Source: Methanobrevibacter sp. (GTDB taxonomy: Archaea > Methanobacteriota > Methanobacteria > Methanobacteriales > Methanobacteriaceae). Taken from it: 53,575 nucleotides of DNA. A model generated the notes under the pieces. The model did no database searches and had not been told where the DNA came from. It was given only the letters and a program-made list of their open reading frames with translations. Positions within the stretch are counted from its first letter, which is position 1, and every line of letters starts with the position of its first letter. A program made the position numbers and the translations under genes. Where the stretch lies: assembly GCA_017553445.1 (NCBI GenBank), contig JAFZMD010000023.1, forward strand, positions 1-53,575, read 5' to 3'. Of this stretch, positions 10,091-18,949 are shown one piece after another.

Positions 10091-11077
10091 ATGAGTGATG
10101 TAAAAGAGGTTTTGGGTAATTATTCATCAGACATTATTAAATCAATCGAAGAGGATTTGTCTGTCATTACCCCAAATAATCTTCAAGAAGCTTCAATCTA
10201 TTTGACTAAAGCGGGCGGTAAAATGCTCAGGCCTGCCTTATGTTTAATCACTGCTGAAGCTGTTGGAGGAAAAAAGGAAGATGCACTTAAAACTGGTTCT
10301 GCAATTGAACTTATCCATACCTTTTCATTGATTCATGATGATATCATGGATGATGATGACATGAGAAGAGGAATGCCGTCCGTTCATAAGGTATGGGGAG
10401 AAGACGTTGCTATTTTGGCTGGAGATACTTTATTTTCAAAAGCATTTGAAATAATCATTAAAAGTGAAGGTACATCCCATTCACAAAACAATCAGGCTTT
10501 GGCTACCGTTGCCGATGCATGTGTAAAAATCTGTGAAGGCCAGGCATCCGACATGGGCTTTGAAGACAGATTTGATGTGACTGAAGATGAATACATGGAA
10601 ATGATATTCAAAAAAACAGGTGCACTGATTGCCGCTGCCACTAAAGCCGGAGCCATTATGGGCGGAGCTTCACAGGAAGTTATTGATGCAATGTATGAGT
10701 ATGGAAGACTTATAGGTCTTGCTTTCCAGATTCAGGATGATTATCTTGACCTTGCAAGTGATGAGGAAACCTTGGGAAAACCTATAGGTTCCGATATTGA
10801 AAAAGGCAAGATGACTATAATTGCTATCAACGGTCTTGCATCTGCTGGTGATGAAAGCGAAAAATTATTGGAAATATTAAAAAATGACAATAATTCAAAA
10901 GAAGATATAGATTTGGCTATTGAAATTTTAACAAAATGCGGTGCAATTGAATATGCTAGAAATCTTGCACTGGATTCTGTAAACCAAGCAAAAGAAGTAC
11001 TTGAAATATTGCCCGATTCTTCAAGCAAACAAGTACTTGTTGACATTGCTGATTTTGTATTAGAAAGACATTCCTAA
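10091..11077 (+). CDS. idsA: Polyprenyl synthetase (farnesyl/geranylgeranyl diphosphate synthase)
   Basis: Condenses IPP with allylic diphosphates to make the C15/C20 chains of archaeal ether lipids. About 328 residues. The first aspartate-rich motif starts at Asp83 ([12 protein letters not shown]), and the second is [28 protein letters not shown] is the IPP-binding region, and [19 protein letters not shown] lies between them. Ten bases separate it from RNase J. Its last 18 bases overlap the 3' end of the convergent minus-strand gene. The product chain length cannot be decided by eye; a bifunctional enzyme is known in methanogens. Confidence 0.93.
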   Translation: MSDVKEVLGNYSSDIIKSIEEDLSVITPNNLQEASIYLTKAGGKMLRPALCLITAEAVGGKKEDALKTGSAIELIHTFSLIHDDIMDDDDMRRGMPSVHKVWGEDVAILAGDTLFSKAFEIIIKSEGTSHSQNNQALATVADACVKICEGQASDMGFEDRFDVTEDEYMEMIFKKTGALIAAATKAGAIMGGASQEVIDAMYEYGRLIGLAFQIQDDYLDLASDEETLGKPIGSDIEKGKMTIIAINGLASAGDESEKLLEILKNDNNSKEDIDLAIEILTKCGAIEYARNLALDSVNQAKEVLEILPDSSSKQVLVDIADFVLERHS

Positions 11078-11755
11078 AATCTTTCTAATATCTATTTTTT
11101 TGTACGGTATGAATGACGGATACTCTGATGATTCCTGAGTAGGCTGGCTGTTTGAACTTTCCTCCTGTACAGGTATTGTTTCGGGATTGCTGCTTGATTG
11201 ATTGTTGTTTTGCTGTCCTGCAACCTCATTATATTTGTTTATAAGTTCACTGACACCATTGCCTGTTTGGTTGCTGCCTGCACTGCTAGTATCATTGGCA
11301 GTACTGTTTGAAGTTAACGGTTTTGTGAATTTAATGTTATTGACGACTTTTTTTAACAGATCTAAGTCTAGTGATGTAATCAATAGGGCATCACCGGTAT
11401 TTTTATTTTCAATGAAGGTTAAATAAACCTTGCTGTCGCTTTCACGGTAAATGTCGCCTTCAACCTTTTCGGAATTTTTCAATAATTCAGCATTCATTGA
11501 TTTTAGCTGGGTGTTGTTTCCTGATTTCTGGTGGGTAATGTTTAAATTGACTGAATCAAATATGTATTTGGAAATGCCGCCGTCCATACGTTCCATGGTG
11601 TTATTGACATTTGGAACATCAACAGTACAGCTATTACTTATTCTGAGTGTTTCATAATTTTCCTGATTTGAATTCACCATCAAAAAAGCAGTTATACAAA
11701 CAATAATCGCCAAAATGGCAATAATTGAAATAACTAAAATTTCCTTTTCTTTCAT
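11060..11755 (-). CDS. Hypothetical membrane-anchored extracytoplasmic protein
   Basis: A 231-residue protein I do not recognise. Residues 6-27 form one N-terminal hydrophobic helix ([19 protein letters not shown]) that reads as a membrane anchor or uncleaved signal. The following 130 residues look like a small folded domain, rich in beta-forming stretches. Residues 150-210 are a low-complexity tail rich in Ser, Asn, Gln and Thr with several NxS/T sites, typical of wall-facing archaeal proteins. It converges with idsA, overlapping it by 18 bases, and is divergent from the ADP-ribosylglycohydrolase gene. No function is claimed. Confidence 0.75.
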   Translation of the reverse strand: MKEKEILVISIIAILAIIVCITAFLMVNSNQENYETLRISNSCTVDVPNVNNTMERMDGGISKYIFDSVNLNITHQKSGNNTQLKSMNAELLKNSEKVEGDIYRESDSKVYLTFIENKNTGDALLITSLDLDLLKKVVNNIKFTKPLTSNSTANDTSSAGSNQTGNGVSELINKYNEVAGQQNNNQSSSNPETIPVQEESSNSQPTQESSEYPSFIPYKKIDIRKILGMSF

Positions 11756-11812
11756 GTTATACTAATATATTTTTCAATATATTTAAATGAACTTTATCAC
11801 AAAGTATTTTCC

Positions 11813-12601
11813 ATGAAAGGTATAATCGGTGCAATCTCTGGCGATATAATCGGTTCATCCCGAGAATTCCGCCCAATAAAAACAAAAGACTTCAGGCTGT
11901 TCAACGGATATTCCTGTTTTACAGATGATACCGTAATGACAATTGCCATTGCTTCATGGCTAATTAAGGATAAAGACTCAAAAGATGTTTTAATTTCTGA
12001 AATCAAAAGATTTGGACTCAGATATCCCAATGCAGGTTATGGCGGAATGTTCAAGAAGTGGCTGTCACAGGACAGTCCTGAAGCATATGGTAGCTGGGCC
12101 AACGGATCTGCAATGAGGGTAAGTCCAGTTGCATGGGTTGCAGATTCACTTGAAGAGACTCAAAAATTAGCTGAAATGTCAGCTATTGTAACCCACAATC
12201 ATCCCGAAGGGATAAAAGGTGCATTGGCTACCGGCGATGCAATATTTTTGGCAAGAACAGGAAGCAGCAAGGAAGAAATCAAAGAGCATATTGAAGATAA
12301 CTATGATTATGATTTAAGCCGAAAACTGGATGATATAAGGCCCTATTATGGCTTTGATGTGTCATGTAAAGGGTCAGTTCCTGAATCCATAATATGCTTT
12401 TTGGAAGCCTGTGATTTTGAAGACACCATACGAAATGCAGTTTCCTTGGGCGGTGATGCAGATACCCAGGCAGCCATTGCAGGAAGCATAGCCTCCGCAT
12501 ATTGGGAAGTTCCATCTAAAATCGCTGCAAGATCAATAAGGCGTCTTGATTCTAATCTATTGGAAGTCTTTATTGATTTCAGGGAAAAGTTTGAAAAATA
12601 G
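11813..12601 (+). CDS. ADP-ribosylglycohydrolase family protein
   Basis: Member of the DraG/ARH family, all-helical enzymes that remove ADP-ribose from proteins or related adducts using two Mg ions. About 262 residues, the usual size. Metal and substrate motifs are visible: GAISGDIIGSS near the N-terminus, FTDDTVM at residues 36-42, and GGDADTQAAIAGSIASAYW from residue 213. The substrate is not evident. No nitrogenase or draT gene is nearby, so a DraG role cannot be assumed. It is followed by a strong terminator hairpin and reads as a single-gene transcript. Confidence 0.88.
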   Translation: MKGIIGAISGDIIGSSREFRPIKTKDFRLFNGYSCFTDDTVMTIAIASWLIKDKDSKDVLISEIKRFGLRYPNAGYGGMFKKWLSQDSPEAYGSWANGSAMRVSPVAWVADSLEETQKLAEMSAIVTHNHPEGIKGALATGDAIFLARTGSSKEEIKEHIEDNYDYDLSRKLDDIRPYYGFDVSCKGSVPESIICFLEACDFEDTIRNAVSLGGDADTQAAIAGSIASAYWEVPSKIAARSIRRLDSNLLEVFIDFREKFEK

Positions 12602-12603
12602 AT

Positions 12604-12629
12604 GGGGCTTAAAAAAGCCCCGTTTTTTC
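12604..12629 (+). terminator. Intrinsic terminator after ADP-ribosylglycohydrolase gene
   Basis: A GC-rich hairpin GGGGCTT-AAAA-AAGCCCC (7-bp stem, 12604-12610 with 12615-12621) begins three bases after the stop and is followed by G and six T residues. It is one of the few GC-rich hairpins outside genes in the window. Confidence 0.85.
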
Positions 12630-13191
12630 TTTAACTTGTTTTTCAATGGAGTATTTTTTCAATAAGTAATGCTTTTAGGGGAGGATTCAAGTTAAAGTTT
12701 TTGTTTGTATATGTAATGTTTATGATGATTTATACAGCAAAGCATTACTATAGGATTTTTCATAATTGAAGTTTTTGTTTTGGCAATAATTTTTATTGCC
12801 ATATTATACTTAGTTCTTTAAAGTATTTAAGGATTTTTATTTTGTTTCAGACAATATAACCTCCTTAGAACAATTTTTACTTCATGAGGTAATATTTCAT
12901 CATCAGGTAATAATTCTTTTATTTACCTCCTTTTTGATTATAACTCTCCCGGAGCAATATTTACCTTAAAAATAACTACCTAATTTATTAATGATGAAGT
13001 TAATATTATAATTTGAGGTTAATCTCACATTAAAAAAGTCAAGAATCAATAATAGATTGTTTGGTGAACTTTCATTGCATTAGTTTTTTCATGGTTTTCT
13101 GGTCATGTGGTTCTTGGCTTTTATACTTTTTTTTGATTTTAATGGACGAAATCATGTCTTTGGTGATTAATTAAATCATTAAGCTAGTTTA
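12630..13191. other. 560-bp AT-rich intergenic region with two inverted repeats
   Basis: No credible gene on either strand. It contains an exact 11-bp inverted repeat (AGTAATGCTTT at 12665-12675 and AAAGCATTACT at 12739-12749). Downstream is a tight hairpin with a 9-bp stem and TTT loop (12781-12789 with 12793-12801, arm TGGCAATAA). The rest has scattered ACCTCC/AGGTAA-like words and long A/T runs. It lies between the 3' ends of the ADP-ribosylglycohydrolase gene and the minus-strand regulator, so it may hold terminators for both. A decayed element or small RNA cannot be excluded. Confidence 0.5.
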
Positions 13192-13962
13192 TCATTTTTT
13201 TCTTTTGATTTTTTCCAGCTGATTAACAAATCTTTCATCATAGTTTCTTGCAACATCTTCATATTTGTTCCATATTCCAATAGCTGTTTCAGGTATGACT
13301 TTTCTTTTATCCTCTGAAAATTTAGTGTATGTATGCATCATCTCTTTAGAATCTGAAATTAGGACTTTCACAAATGGAATGTCGGCCTTTTGGATGCTGA
13401 TGCCAGCATCTTTAAAAAGTTTAATAATGTCAATTTCTTTATTGTTCACATAACATATCGGTGAAGCAAGTATATTGACTTTTAATTCTTTGTTACTTTT
13501 AAATGCCTTTATTAATGATTCTGCTTCATTTTCAAATAAAAAGCCTATCCTCATGTTGACAGAAGTTTTTGATCTTTTAATGATTTCCACTTCCTGGTTG
13601 ATGATTTTTTCAACTCCATATATCCTCCATATCGGAGCCTGTACCTGACTCATTCCGTTTTCATATACATTTGTCAATGTTGTGATGGTATCATCTATTT
13701 TAATGTTTAATTTCTCTTTTTCTCTTGACAGTACTTCAACAGGGGATTTCACATTATAAGTCAATGGCCTTCCGTCTTCGATTTCAATATATTCCTTTTC
13801 ATTCAGTTTATTCAATACATCATATATTTTGCTTCGGGGAATGCCTGATTTTTCAGATACTTCAACTGCCGTTGCTGAGATTAATGAGGTGAGGGTTACA
13901 TATGCTTGGGCTTCATACATTGTCAGGCCAATTCCTTTCAATAAGTGTACATCATCATTCAT
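13192..13962 (-). CDS. TrmB-family transcriptional regulator
   Basis: A 256-residue DNA-binding regulator. Residues 5-75 form the winged helix-turn-helix typical of TrmB: LKGIGLTMYEAQAYVTL, then SEKSGIPRSKIYDVLNKL and the wing EYIEIEDGRPLTYNV. A short coiled coil follows, then a phospholipase-D-like sensor region (about 110-245) with IWRIYGVEKIINQEVEIIKR, of the kind seen in TrmB-like proteins that lack the full sugar-binding domain. It is divergent from the hybrid-cluster gene with 120 bases between them, so regulation of hcp is plausible but inferred. Confidence 0.86.
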   Translation of the reverse strand: MNDDVHLLKGIGLTMYEAQAYVTLTSLISATAVEVSEKSGIPRSKIYDVLNKLNEKEYIEIEDGRPLTYNVKSPVEVLSREKEKLNIKIDDTITTLTNVYENGMSQVQAPIWRIYGVEKIINQEVEIIKRSKTSVNMRIGFLFENEAESLIKAFKSNKELKVNILASPICYVNNKEIDIIKLFKDAGISIQKADIPFVKVLISDSKEMMHTYTKFSEDKRKVIPETAIGIWNKYEDVARNYDERFVNQLEKIKRKK

Positions 13963-14015
13963 ATTTAATTATATTTTCATCATGCTATTTATAATTACTA
14001 CTTTTCACCCTTGAC

Positions 14016-14075
14016 TAGTTACAAAATCTTTATATACCTTTCACATTAAACTATTAGTAACGAATAAGCAGAGGT
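14016..14075 (+). promoter_or_regulatory. Promoter and possible operator of hcp-cupin
   Basis: A TATA-like element CTTTATATA at 14028-14036 lies about 47 bases before the hcp ATG, with a GAGGT ribosome-binding site at 14071-14075. GTTAC at 14019-14023 and its complement GTAAC at 14057-14061 flank the TATA element as a widely spaced inverted repeat. Such a site could bind the divergently encoded TrmB-like regulator; this is inference. Confidence 0.5.
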
Positions 14076-14082
14076 AATTAAA

Positions 14083-15387
14083 ATGGCAGATGGCTTGGAT
14101 ATGTTTTGTTATCAATGTTCCCAGACCGCTAAAGGTACTGGGTGTACAGTAAGTGGAGTTTGTGGAAAAAAACCAACAGTGGCAAGATTACAGGATAATT
14201 TGATTTTTACAATGAAAGGAATCAGTGCATACAACTACAATGCAAACGTTTTGGGTAAAAAAGACCCTAAAATCGATGAATTCCTAACAAAAGGCCTGTA
14301 CACTACATTGACCAATGTCAACTTTGATGTTGAAGATTTGGTCGCTCTGGCTTTGGAAGCAGGTAAGGTAAGTGTGGATGTAATGAGATTACTTAAAGAA
14401 GCTCACATCGAAAGCTACGGCGAACCTCAGCCTGTTGAAGTCAGTGTCGGTGCTCAGGAAGGTCCGGCCATTATCGTAACCGGCCACGACATGAAAGCAT
14501 TGGAGGAATTGCTGAAACAGGTTGAAGGAACTGACATTAAGGTCTATACCCACTCTGAAATGCTTCCTGCTCACGGATATCCTGGATTAAACAAGTATGA
14601 AAACCTGGCAGGTCAATTGGGAGGTGCATGGCATGATCAAAGAACAGTATTTAAGAAATACAATGCGGCCATAGTTGGAACCAGCAACTGTGTTCTACCC
14701 GCATTGGATGCATACAAGGAAAGAATGTTCACCATGGACGTAGCCAAACTGGAAGGAGTAAAAACTGTAGAGGACTATGACTTTTCAGAAGTTATTGAAT
14801 GCGCAAAATCATTAGGTGGCTTGGAAGCAGAAGAATTAACAACAATCACTACTGGCTGGAGTGCAGGAGCCATTGTCAAGCATGCAGATAAAATCAAGGA
14901 ACTGGTATTGAATGGAAAAATCTCAAGATTCTTTGTTGTCGGAGGATGTGATAAGGCAGCAAAGCACAACGACTATTACAGGGAATTTGTGCAAAACTTA
15001 CCTGAAGATACTGTTATCCTGACATTGGCTTGCGGCAAATACAAATTCAACGATTTGGATTTGGGAGACATTGAAGGAATACCAAGACTCTTGGATGTCG
15101 GTCAGTGCAACGATACAATTGTGGCTGTTGATGTGGCAGTGGCTTTATGTGAATTGTTTGATATGGAATTGAATGAATTGCCGTTGACAATCGTATTGAG
15201 CTGGATGGAACAGAAAGCCGCAGCAGTGTTATGGGCATTGCTCTACCTTGGAAAAACTGACATGTGGATTGGACCGGTTCTTCCTGCATGGTGTAACGAA
15301 GACATCATAAATGTTCTTGTTGAAAACTATAACCTGACTCCAATAACTGGAGATGCAAAAGCAGATATCAAAACTATAATGGGATGA
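14083..15387 (+). CDS. hcp: Hybrid-cluster protein (hydroxylamine reductase, short archaeal class)
   Basis: Iron-sulfur enzyme with a cubane and a [4Fe-2S-2O] hybrid cluster, linked to reduction of hydroxylamine, NO or peroxide. About 434 residues, the short form without the extra helical domain of bacterial class I/II proteins. The N-terminal cubane ligands Cys9, 12, 21 and 27 have the classical Cx2Cx8Cx5C spacing. Candidate hybrid-cluster ligands are in [31 protein letters not shown] and DVGQCNDT, plus the glutamate of [18 protein letters not shown]. It is the first gene of a two-gene unit with a cupin, and its stop is adjacent to the cupin start. Confidence 0.93.
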   Translation: MADGLDMFCYQCSQTAKGTGCTVSGVCGKKPTVARLQDNLIFTMKGISAYNYNANVLGKKDPKIDEFLTKGLYTTLTNVNFDVEDLVALALEAGKVSVDVMRLLKEAHIESYGEPQPVEVSVGAQEGPAIIVTGHDMKALEELLKQVEGTDIKVYTHSEMLPAHGYPGLNKYENLAGQLGGAWHDQRTVFKKYNAAIVGTSNCVLPALDAYKERMFTMDVAKLEGVKTVEDYDFSEVIECAKSLGGLEAEELTTITTGWSAGAIVKHADKIKELVLNGKISRFFVVGGCDKAAKHNDYYREFVQNLPEDTVILTLACGKYKFNDLDLGDIEGIPRLLDVGQCNDTIVAVDVAVALCELFDMELNELPLTIVLSWMEQKAAAVLWALLYLGKTDMWIGPVLPAWCNEDIINVLVENYNLTPITGDAKADIKTIMG

Positions 15388-15392
15388 TAAGA

Positions 15393-15722
15393 ATGGGTGA
15401 AGGTATAAAATCAAAAGCTTTGGATATCCAGAAGCTGGTTGAATATCAGGATGACACTGTTGTAAGCCGTGAAGTCATTAAAAAGGACTTGGGTACAGTA
15501 ACATTTTTTGCATTTGATCAGGGTCAGGGATTGTCAGAACATTCCGCTCCATTTGATGCAATGGTTCAAATTATTGATGGTGAGGCAGAAATAACAATTT
15601 CTGGTGTTAAAAATACTGTCAAGGCAGGTGAAATCATTATAATGCCTGCAAATGAACCTCATGCACTGCAGGCAGTAAACAGTCCTTATAAAATGATTTT
15701 GACAATGATTAAATCTGACTAA
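15393..15722 (+). CDS. Small cupin-domain protein
   Basis: A single-cupin protein of about 109 residues. The two cupin motifs are visible: GLSEHSAPFDAMVQIIDGEA, where a histidine and a downstream acidic group could bind metal, and GEIIIMPANEPHALQAV. ATG 15384 overlaps the hcp stop and ATG 15393 follows it; I prefer the second because it gives MGEGIKSKALDI, but either would be coupled to hcp. Cupins beside hcp are a recurring methanogen arrangement from memory; the role, perhaps sensing or detoxification, is unproven. Confidence 0.86.
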   Translation: MGEGIKSKALDIQKLVEYQDDTVVSREVIKKDLGTVTFFAFDQGQGLSEHSAPFDAMVQIIDGEAEITISGVKNTVKAGEIIIMPANEPHALQAVNSPYKMILTMIKSD

Positions 15723-15743
15723 ATATCAGAATTTCATGTTAAA

Positions 15744-15772
15744 CCGTAGATAATATCTATGGTGATTTTTTT
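15744..15772 (+). terminator. Terminator after hcp-cupin unit
   Basis: The 8-bp stem CCGTAGAT (15744-15751) pairs with ATCTATGG (15755-15762), with one G-T pair, and is followed within four bases by a run of seven T residues. It lies 22 bases after the cupin stop. Confidence 0.7.
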
Positions 15773-15906
15773 ATTTTGAATTATTAATAATCTTTTATTT
15801 TTATAAAAAGGATTAATTTCTATTTTTCTATTTTTTAAAGTCTAATTAATTGTCTATATCATATATGCAATAATTTAGGTTCTCTCTGTAGGGAAATGAA
15901 AAATTC

Positions 15907-16003
15907 TTTTGAGTCATAAAAATTGCTTTAAGTGATAAAAATTGTCTTGAGTCATAAGTATTTCTTTGTGCGATAAATATTGTTTTAAGTGATAAAAATT
16001 GTT
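15907..16003 (+). repeat. Five degenerate 20-bp tandem repeats upstream of the PD-(D/E)XK gene
   Basis: The units start at about 15907, 15927, 15947, 15965 and 15984, each 18-20 bases, with core AGTSATAAAAATTG. Units 2 and 5 are nearly identical (TTTAAGTGATAAAAATTGT). The array ends about 60 bases before the ATG of the next gene, within an otherwise featureless 343-base gap (15723-16065). It resembles an iteron or operator array; it does not code for protein in any obvious way. Confidence 0.7.
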
Positions 16004-16065
16004 ATTATTTGAAACTGACTAATTTAAATGCTTTAAAAACAATATGGATAAATGGAGGCGATATA

Positions 16066-17025
16066 ATGAGTCAAGGACAAGATTTGACATTAAAATATAT
16101 ATCAGACGATTACCTAAAAAAACTTATTTCTATGCTTCCAAAAGATATTAAGATAGAAATAGATGAAACAACAGAAATCGAAGTACTTACAGAAGAGCAA
16201 ATTTCAATAGAACCCTCATTATACAGACCAGACCTAATCGTGAGAATAGGAAACATCATCTTAATGTTGGAGTTTCAAAGTACTTTTGTTGCAAGATTGG
16301 ACAAAAAGAGATTCAAAGTTTACATTTCAAACTTCGATTTGAAAAAAAATAATGAAAACAGAAAAATAATATTTGCAGTAATATCGACGGCGGAAAATAG
16401 TAAAATGGCAAAATACAGTATAAATGAATGGGATATTTTCCAATTTCCGATAATTTCATTACTGGAAATTAATGAAAGAGAAATTATAAGTAACATTAAA
16501 GAAAAAATAAATAAACAAGAGTCTTTCACAGATGATGAATTAATTGGATTGGCATTAACACCAATAATGGTCAGTGGTCGTGACAATATCATTAATCAAT
16601 TCAAAGAAACTGCATTATTGATGGATAAGATTAACTACAAAACACAAAAAATAAAAGAGTCAACATACGCTATTGCTTTGATGTTGGGAAATATGTATCT
16701 GGATAAAGATGATCCTATGAGGAAAAAAATACAGGGTGATTTCATGAATAAAATAGATTGTATCGCAGAATATGGTGAAGAACAATACAATGCAGGAGTA
16801 GATAAAGGATTAAAAGAAGGTAAAATAGAAGGTAAAATAGAAGGTAAGATAGAAGGTAAAATAGAAGGTAAGATAGAAATTATAAAAAATATGCTAAATG
16901 ATGGAGAGATATCTGCTGAAAATGCGATTAAGAGATTAAATTCACTGAATTGTGAATTAGAAAGTATTTCCGAAATTACTGGTTTACCAATTACTGAAAT
17001 TAAAAAATACCAAAACCCTGAATAA
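16066..17025 (+). CDS. PD-(D/E)XK nuclease-family protein (Rpn/transposase-like)
   Basis: About 319 residues. The segment RPDLIVRIGNIILMLEFQS has the Asp-(about 12)-Glu-x-Gln pattern that Rpn and PDDEXK_2 proteins use in place of ExK. FAVISTAENSKMAKYSINEW follows in the nuclease core. The C-terminal third is helical and charged, with GKIE repeated five times, then a short helix pair ending NPE. Such proteins are associated with recombination-promoting or degenerate transposition functions; no terminal repeats or partner gene are visible. The open frame extends to 16009, but a GGAGG site at 16053-16057 selects ATG 16066. Family assignment is by motif only. Confidence 0.8.
   Translation: MSQGQDLTLKYISDDYLKKLISMLPKDIKIEIDETTEIEVLTEEQISIEPSLYRPDLIVRIGNIILMLEFQSTFVARLDKKRFKVYISNFDLKKNNENRKIIFAVISTAENSKMAKYSINEWDIFQFPIISLLEINEREIISNIKEKINKQESFTDDELIGLALTPIMVSGRDNIINQFKETALLMDKINYKTQKIKESTYAIALMLGNMYLDKDDPMRKKIQGDFMNKIDCIAEYGEEQYNAGVDKGLKEGKIEGKIEGKIEGKIEGKIEIIKNMLNDGEISAENAIKRLNSLNCELESISEITGLPITEIKKYQNPE
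16819..16878 (+). repeat. In-frame 12-bp tandem repeat (5 copies) encoding GKIE
   Basis: Five consecutive copies of GGTAARATAGAA (third and fifth with G in place of A) encode (GKIE)5 in the C-terminal part of the nuclease-like protein. Because the unit is 12 bases, copy-number change would lengthen or shorten a helix without shifting the frame. Confidence 0.92.
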
Positions 17026-17066
17026 AATAATATCTAAAATTTTTTCATGTTATTCAATAAGTAATT

Positions 17067-17102
17067 AGGTGTGAAGTGTTTTTTCACTTCAAAACCTTTT
17101 TT
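17067..17102 (+). terminator. Hairpin after PD-(D/E)XK gene
   Basis: The 7-bp stem TGAAGTG (17072-17078) pairs with CACTTCA (17085-17091) across a T6 loop. It is flanked by AGGT/ACCT that could extend the stem and is followed by T6 at about 17097. It lies between convergent genes and could also serve the minus-strand methyltransferase. Confidence 0.65.
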
Positions 17103-17114
17103 ATAATTCAAATA

Positions 17115-17936
17115 TTATTCTTTCTTCCACCAAATTAATATCCAGTCTGCTTTGTCTTTTTTGTTGTATAGTTTTCCGGTTTTAGGGTCTTTGGTCAATA
17201 TTTTTTCCAGATATTCTCTTAATTTGTCTTTTTCTTCATCATTAAGTAGATCAAGGCGGAATTTACCGTTGTCCATAGCCTCTTCAATAGTATCATATTC
17301 CCTATATGCCTTAATGTCCAACCTTTCCACATTGGCGTAGATTCCCATATTGAACAGTATGTTGAATAAGTAATTATGGCCTGGAAAATGCTTATTTTCA
17401 CGCCCAATATATTCATTGAAGTCTCCTTCTATTTTCCAGTTTTCAGGACCAAATAATGTGATGAATACATATTTGTTGGCTATCTTATCAATGGTTTTTA
17501 ATGTTTCTTTTATAGGAATTATTCCATTCAATGATCTTGATGCCAAAACAACATCATGGGAGCCAATTTCATCATATGTAATCTCTTCAAGAGGTTTTAA
17601 AATCGTTTCAACATTATCTATATTTTGCTCTCCGGCTCTTTCGTTTAATAACTCCAGCATTTTCACTGATGAGTCAACACCAGTTACTTTTCTAACTTTT
17701 TTGGCTAATGGTAGCGTAATTGAGCCTTCACCACAGCCCAAGTCAAGCACACTGTCATTTTCATCCAGTATTAGCTTTGAGAATAATAAGTCATGATAAT
17801 CGTCCTTTTTGGCTCTTTTGTGAAAACTTGCAGCTGCTTTATCCCAGTCCTTTCCCCTATCCTCTTTTTGCTTTAATTCATCTGCCCAAAATTCATCCCA
17901 TTTTAATTCATTTGGTTTTTCAATGCATTGTTTCAT
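17115..17936 (-). CDS. Class I SAM-dependent methyltransferase
   Basis: About 273 residues with a Rossmann-fold methyltransferase core. SAM motif I is DLGCGEG at residues 65-71, and GVDSSVKMLELLNERA is the acidic end of beta 2 and the following helix. VVLASRSLNGIIP occupies the motif IV region and KYVFITLFGP that of beta 5. The substrate is unknown. The frame could start at GTG 17945, but GGTG there is the likely ribosome-binding site for the ATG at 17936. It overlaps the end of the upstream aldo-keto reductase gene by 17 bases, so it is the last gene of a coupled three-gene operon. Confidence 0.88.
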   Translation of the reverse strand: MKQCIEKPNELKWDEFWADELKQKEDRGKDWDKAAASFHKRAKKDDYHDLLFSKLILDENDSVLDLGCGEGSITLPLAKKVRKVTGVDSSVKMLELLNERAGEQNIDNVETILKPLEEITYDEIGSHDVVLASRSLNGIIPIKETLKTIDKIANKYVFITLFGPENWKIEGDFNEYIGRENKHFPGHNYLFNILFNMGIYANVERLDIKAYREYDTIEEAMDNGKFRLDLLNDEEKDKLREYLEKILTKDPKTGKLYNKKDKADWILIWWKKE

Positions 17937-18948
17937 TTCTAACACCTTTGGTTTTGCCGTTTAAAACGTTTTGGTAATCTTCATAATTCTCTTTAAGTAA
18001 ACGTGGTATCTCCAATTCGTATGGGCAGTTGTCAACGCAGGAATAACATTCTGTGCAATTCAGTGTTTTGTTCATTATTTCTTGATATTCCTTTGTCAGG
18101 TAAGGCTCTGCAGGGAATCTCCTAATCCAAAGAGACATTCTGGCGCACATGCTTATGTTTATGTCTTCGCTGCATGGCATGCAGTATCCGCAGCCTCTGC
18201 AGAAATTTTCACCCAGCTCCTTTTTGTCTTTTTCGATAGCTTTTCTTAACTCATCATCTAAAATGGTTGTCCCATCATATGATAGAAATTCATCAAGCTC
18301 TTCCAGCTTTTGAATTCCCCAAATCGGCAGTACATTATCAAACTGATTCATGTATGCATATGATGCTTTTGAGTTTGTAATCAATCCTCCACCCATTGCC
18401 TTCATGGCCAAAAATCCAACATCCAATTTTTTGCATTTATTGACCAGAGATATTTCTTCTTCACCACTTAAATATGAAAATGGGTATTGCAGGGTTTCGT
18501 ATAGTCCTGATTCAACTGCTTCATGGGCCATTGTAATTTTATGTGTTGTAATGCCAATATGTTTGATTAAACCTTCTTCTTTTGATTCAAGCATTGCTTT
18601 ATATAGGTTATCTTCACTTTTTGGACAAAATGAAATGTTGTGGAATTGATACAAATCCAGATAGTCTGTTTTCATGCTTTTAAGTGAATTTTCTAATTGG
18701 GCCCAAAATTCCTCCACTTCTTCAGCAGCCCCTTTGCTTGCAAGATAGATGTTTTCGCGAACATCTTCAAAAGCCTTTCCTAATTTGGCTTCACTGTCTG
18801 TGTAGAAATGTGCTGTGTCATAAAAGTCTATGCCGTTTTCATATGCGTGGAGCAATATTTCAACAGAATCACTCATATTTCTTCTCTGGATTGGCAAAGC
18901 TCCAAATCCATTTTTATTCACTTCTAAATTTGTTTTTCCAAGTCTCAT
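17920..18948 (-). CDS. Aldo/keto reductase with C-terminal [4Fe-4S] domain
   Basis: About 342 residues. Residues 1-220 form the aldo-keto reductase barrel: the N-terminus MRLGKTNLEVNKNGFGALPI, and a probable catalytic tetrad with Asp in DFYDTAHFY, the Tyr of that motif, Lys in YLASKG and His in YQFHN. The C-terminal third carries CRGCGYCMPCSEDINISMC and CTECYSCVDNCPYELEIP, a ferredoxin-like cysteine set. This class may couple an NAD(P)H-type reaction to an iron-sulfur electron carrier; substrate unknown. It starts one base after the TPR gene's stop and overlaps the methyltransferase start. Confidence 0.9.
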   Translation of the reverse strand: MRLGKTNLEVNKNGFGALPIQRRNMSDSVEILLHAYENGIDFYDTAHFYTDSEAKLGKAFEDVRENIYLASKGAAEEVEEFWAQLENSLKSMKTDYLDLYQFHNISFCPKSEDNLYKAMLESKEEGLIKHIGITTHKITMAHEAVESGLYETLQYPFSYLSGEEEISLVNKCKKLDVGFLAMKAMGGGLITNSKASYAYMNQFDNVLPIWGIQKLEELDEFLSYDGTTILDDELRKAIEKDKKELGENFCRGCGYCMPCSEDINISMCARMSLWIRRFPAEPYLTKEYQEIMNKTLNCTECYSCVDNCPYELEIPRLLKENYEDYQNVLNGKTKGVRNETMH

Positions 18949-18949
18949 T

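Noticed and set aside
11813..12601. Naming the ADP-ribosylglycohydrolase draG
   Set aside because: No nitrogenase or draT context is present and the family has many substrates.
16009..16065. Earlier start for the PD-(D/E)XK protein
   Set aside because: It has no ribosome-binding site, while GGAGG at 16053 is correctly spaced for ATG 16066. The extra residues also overlap the end of the repeat region.
15723..17110. Insertion sequence carrying the PD-(D/E)XK gene
   Set aside because: I found no terminal inverted repeats or target-site duplication flanking it. The tandem repeats lie only on the upstream side.
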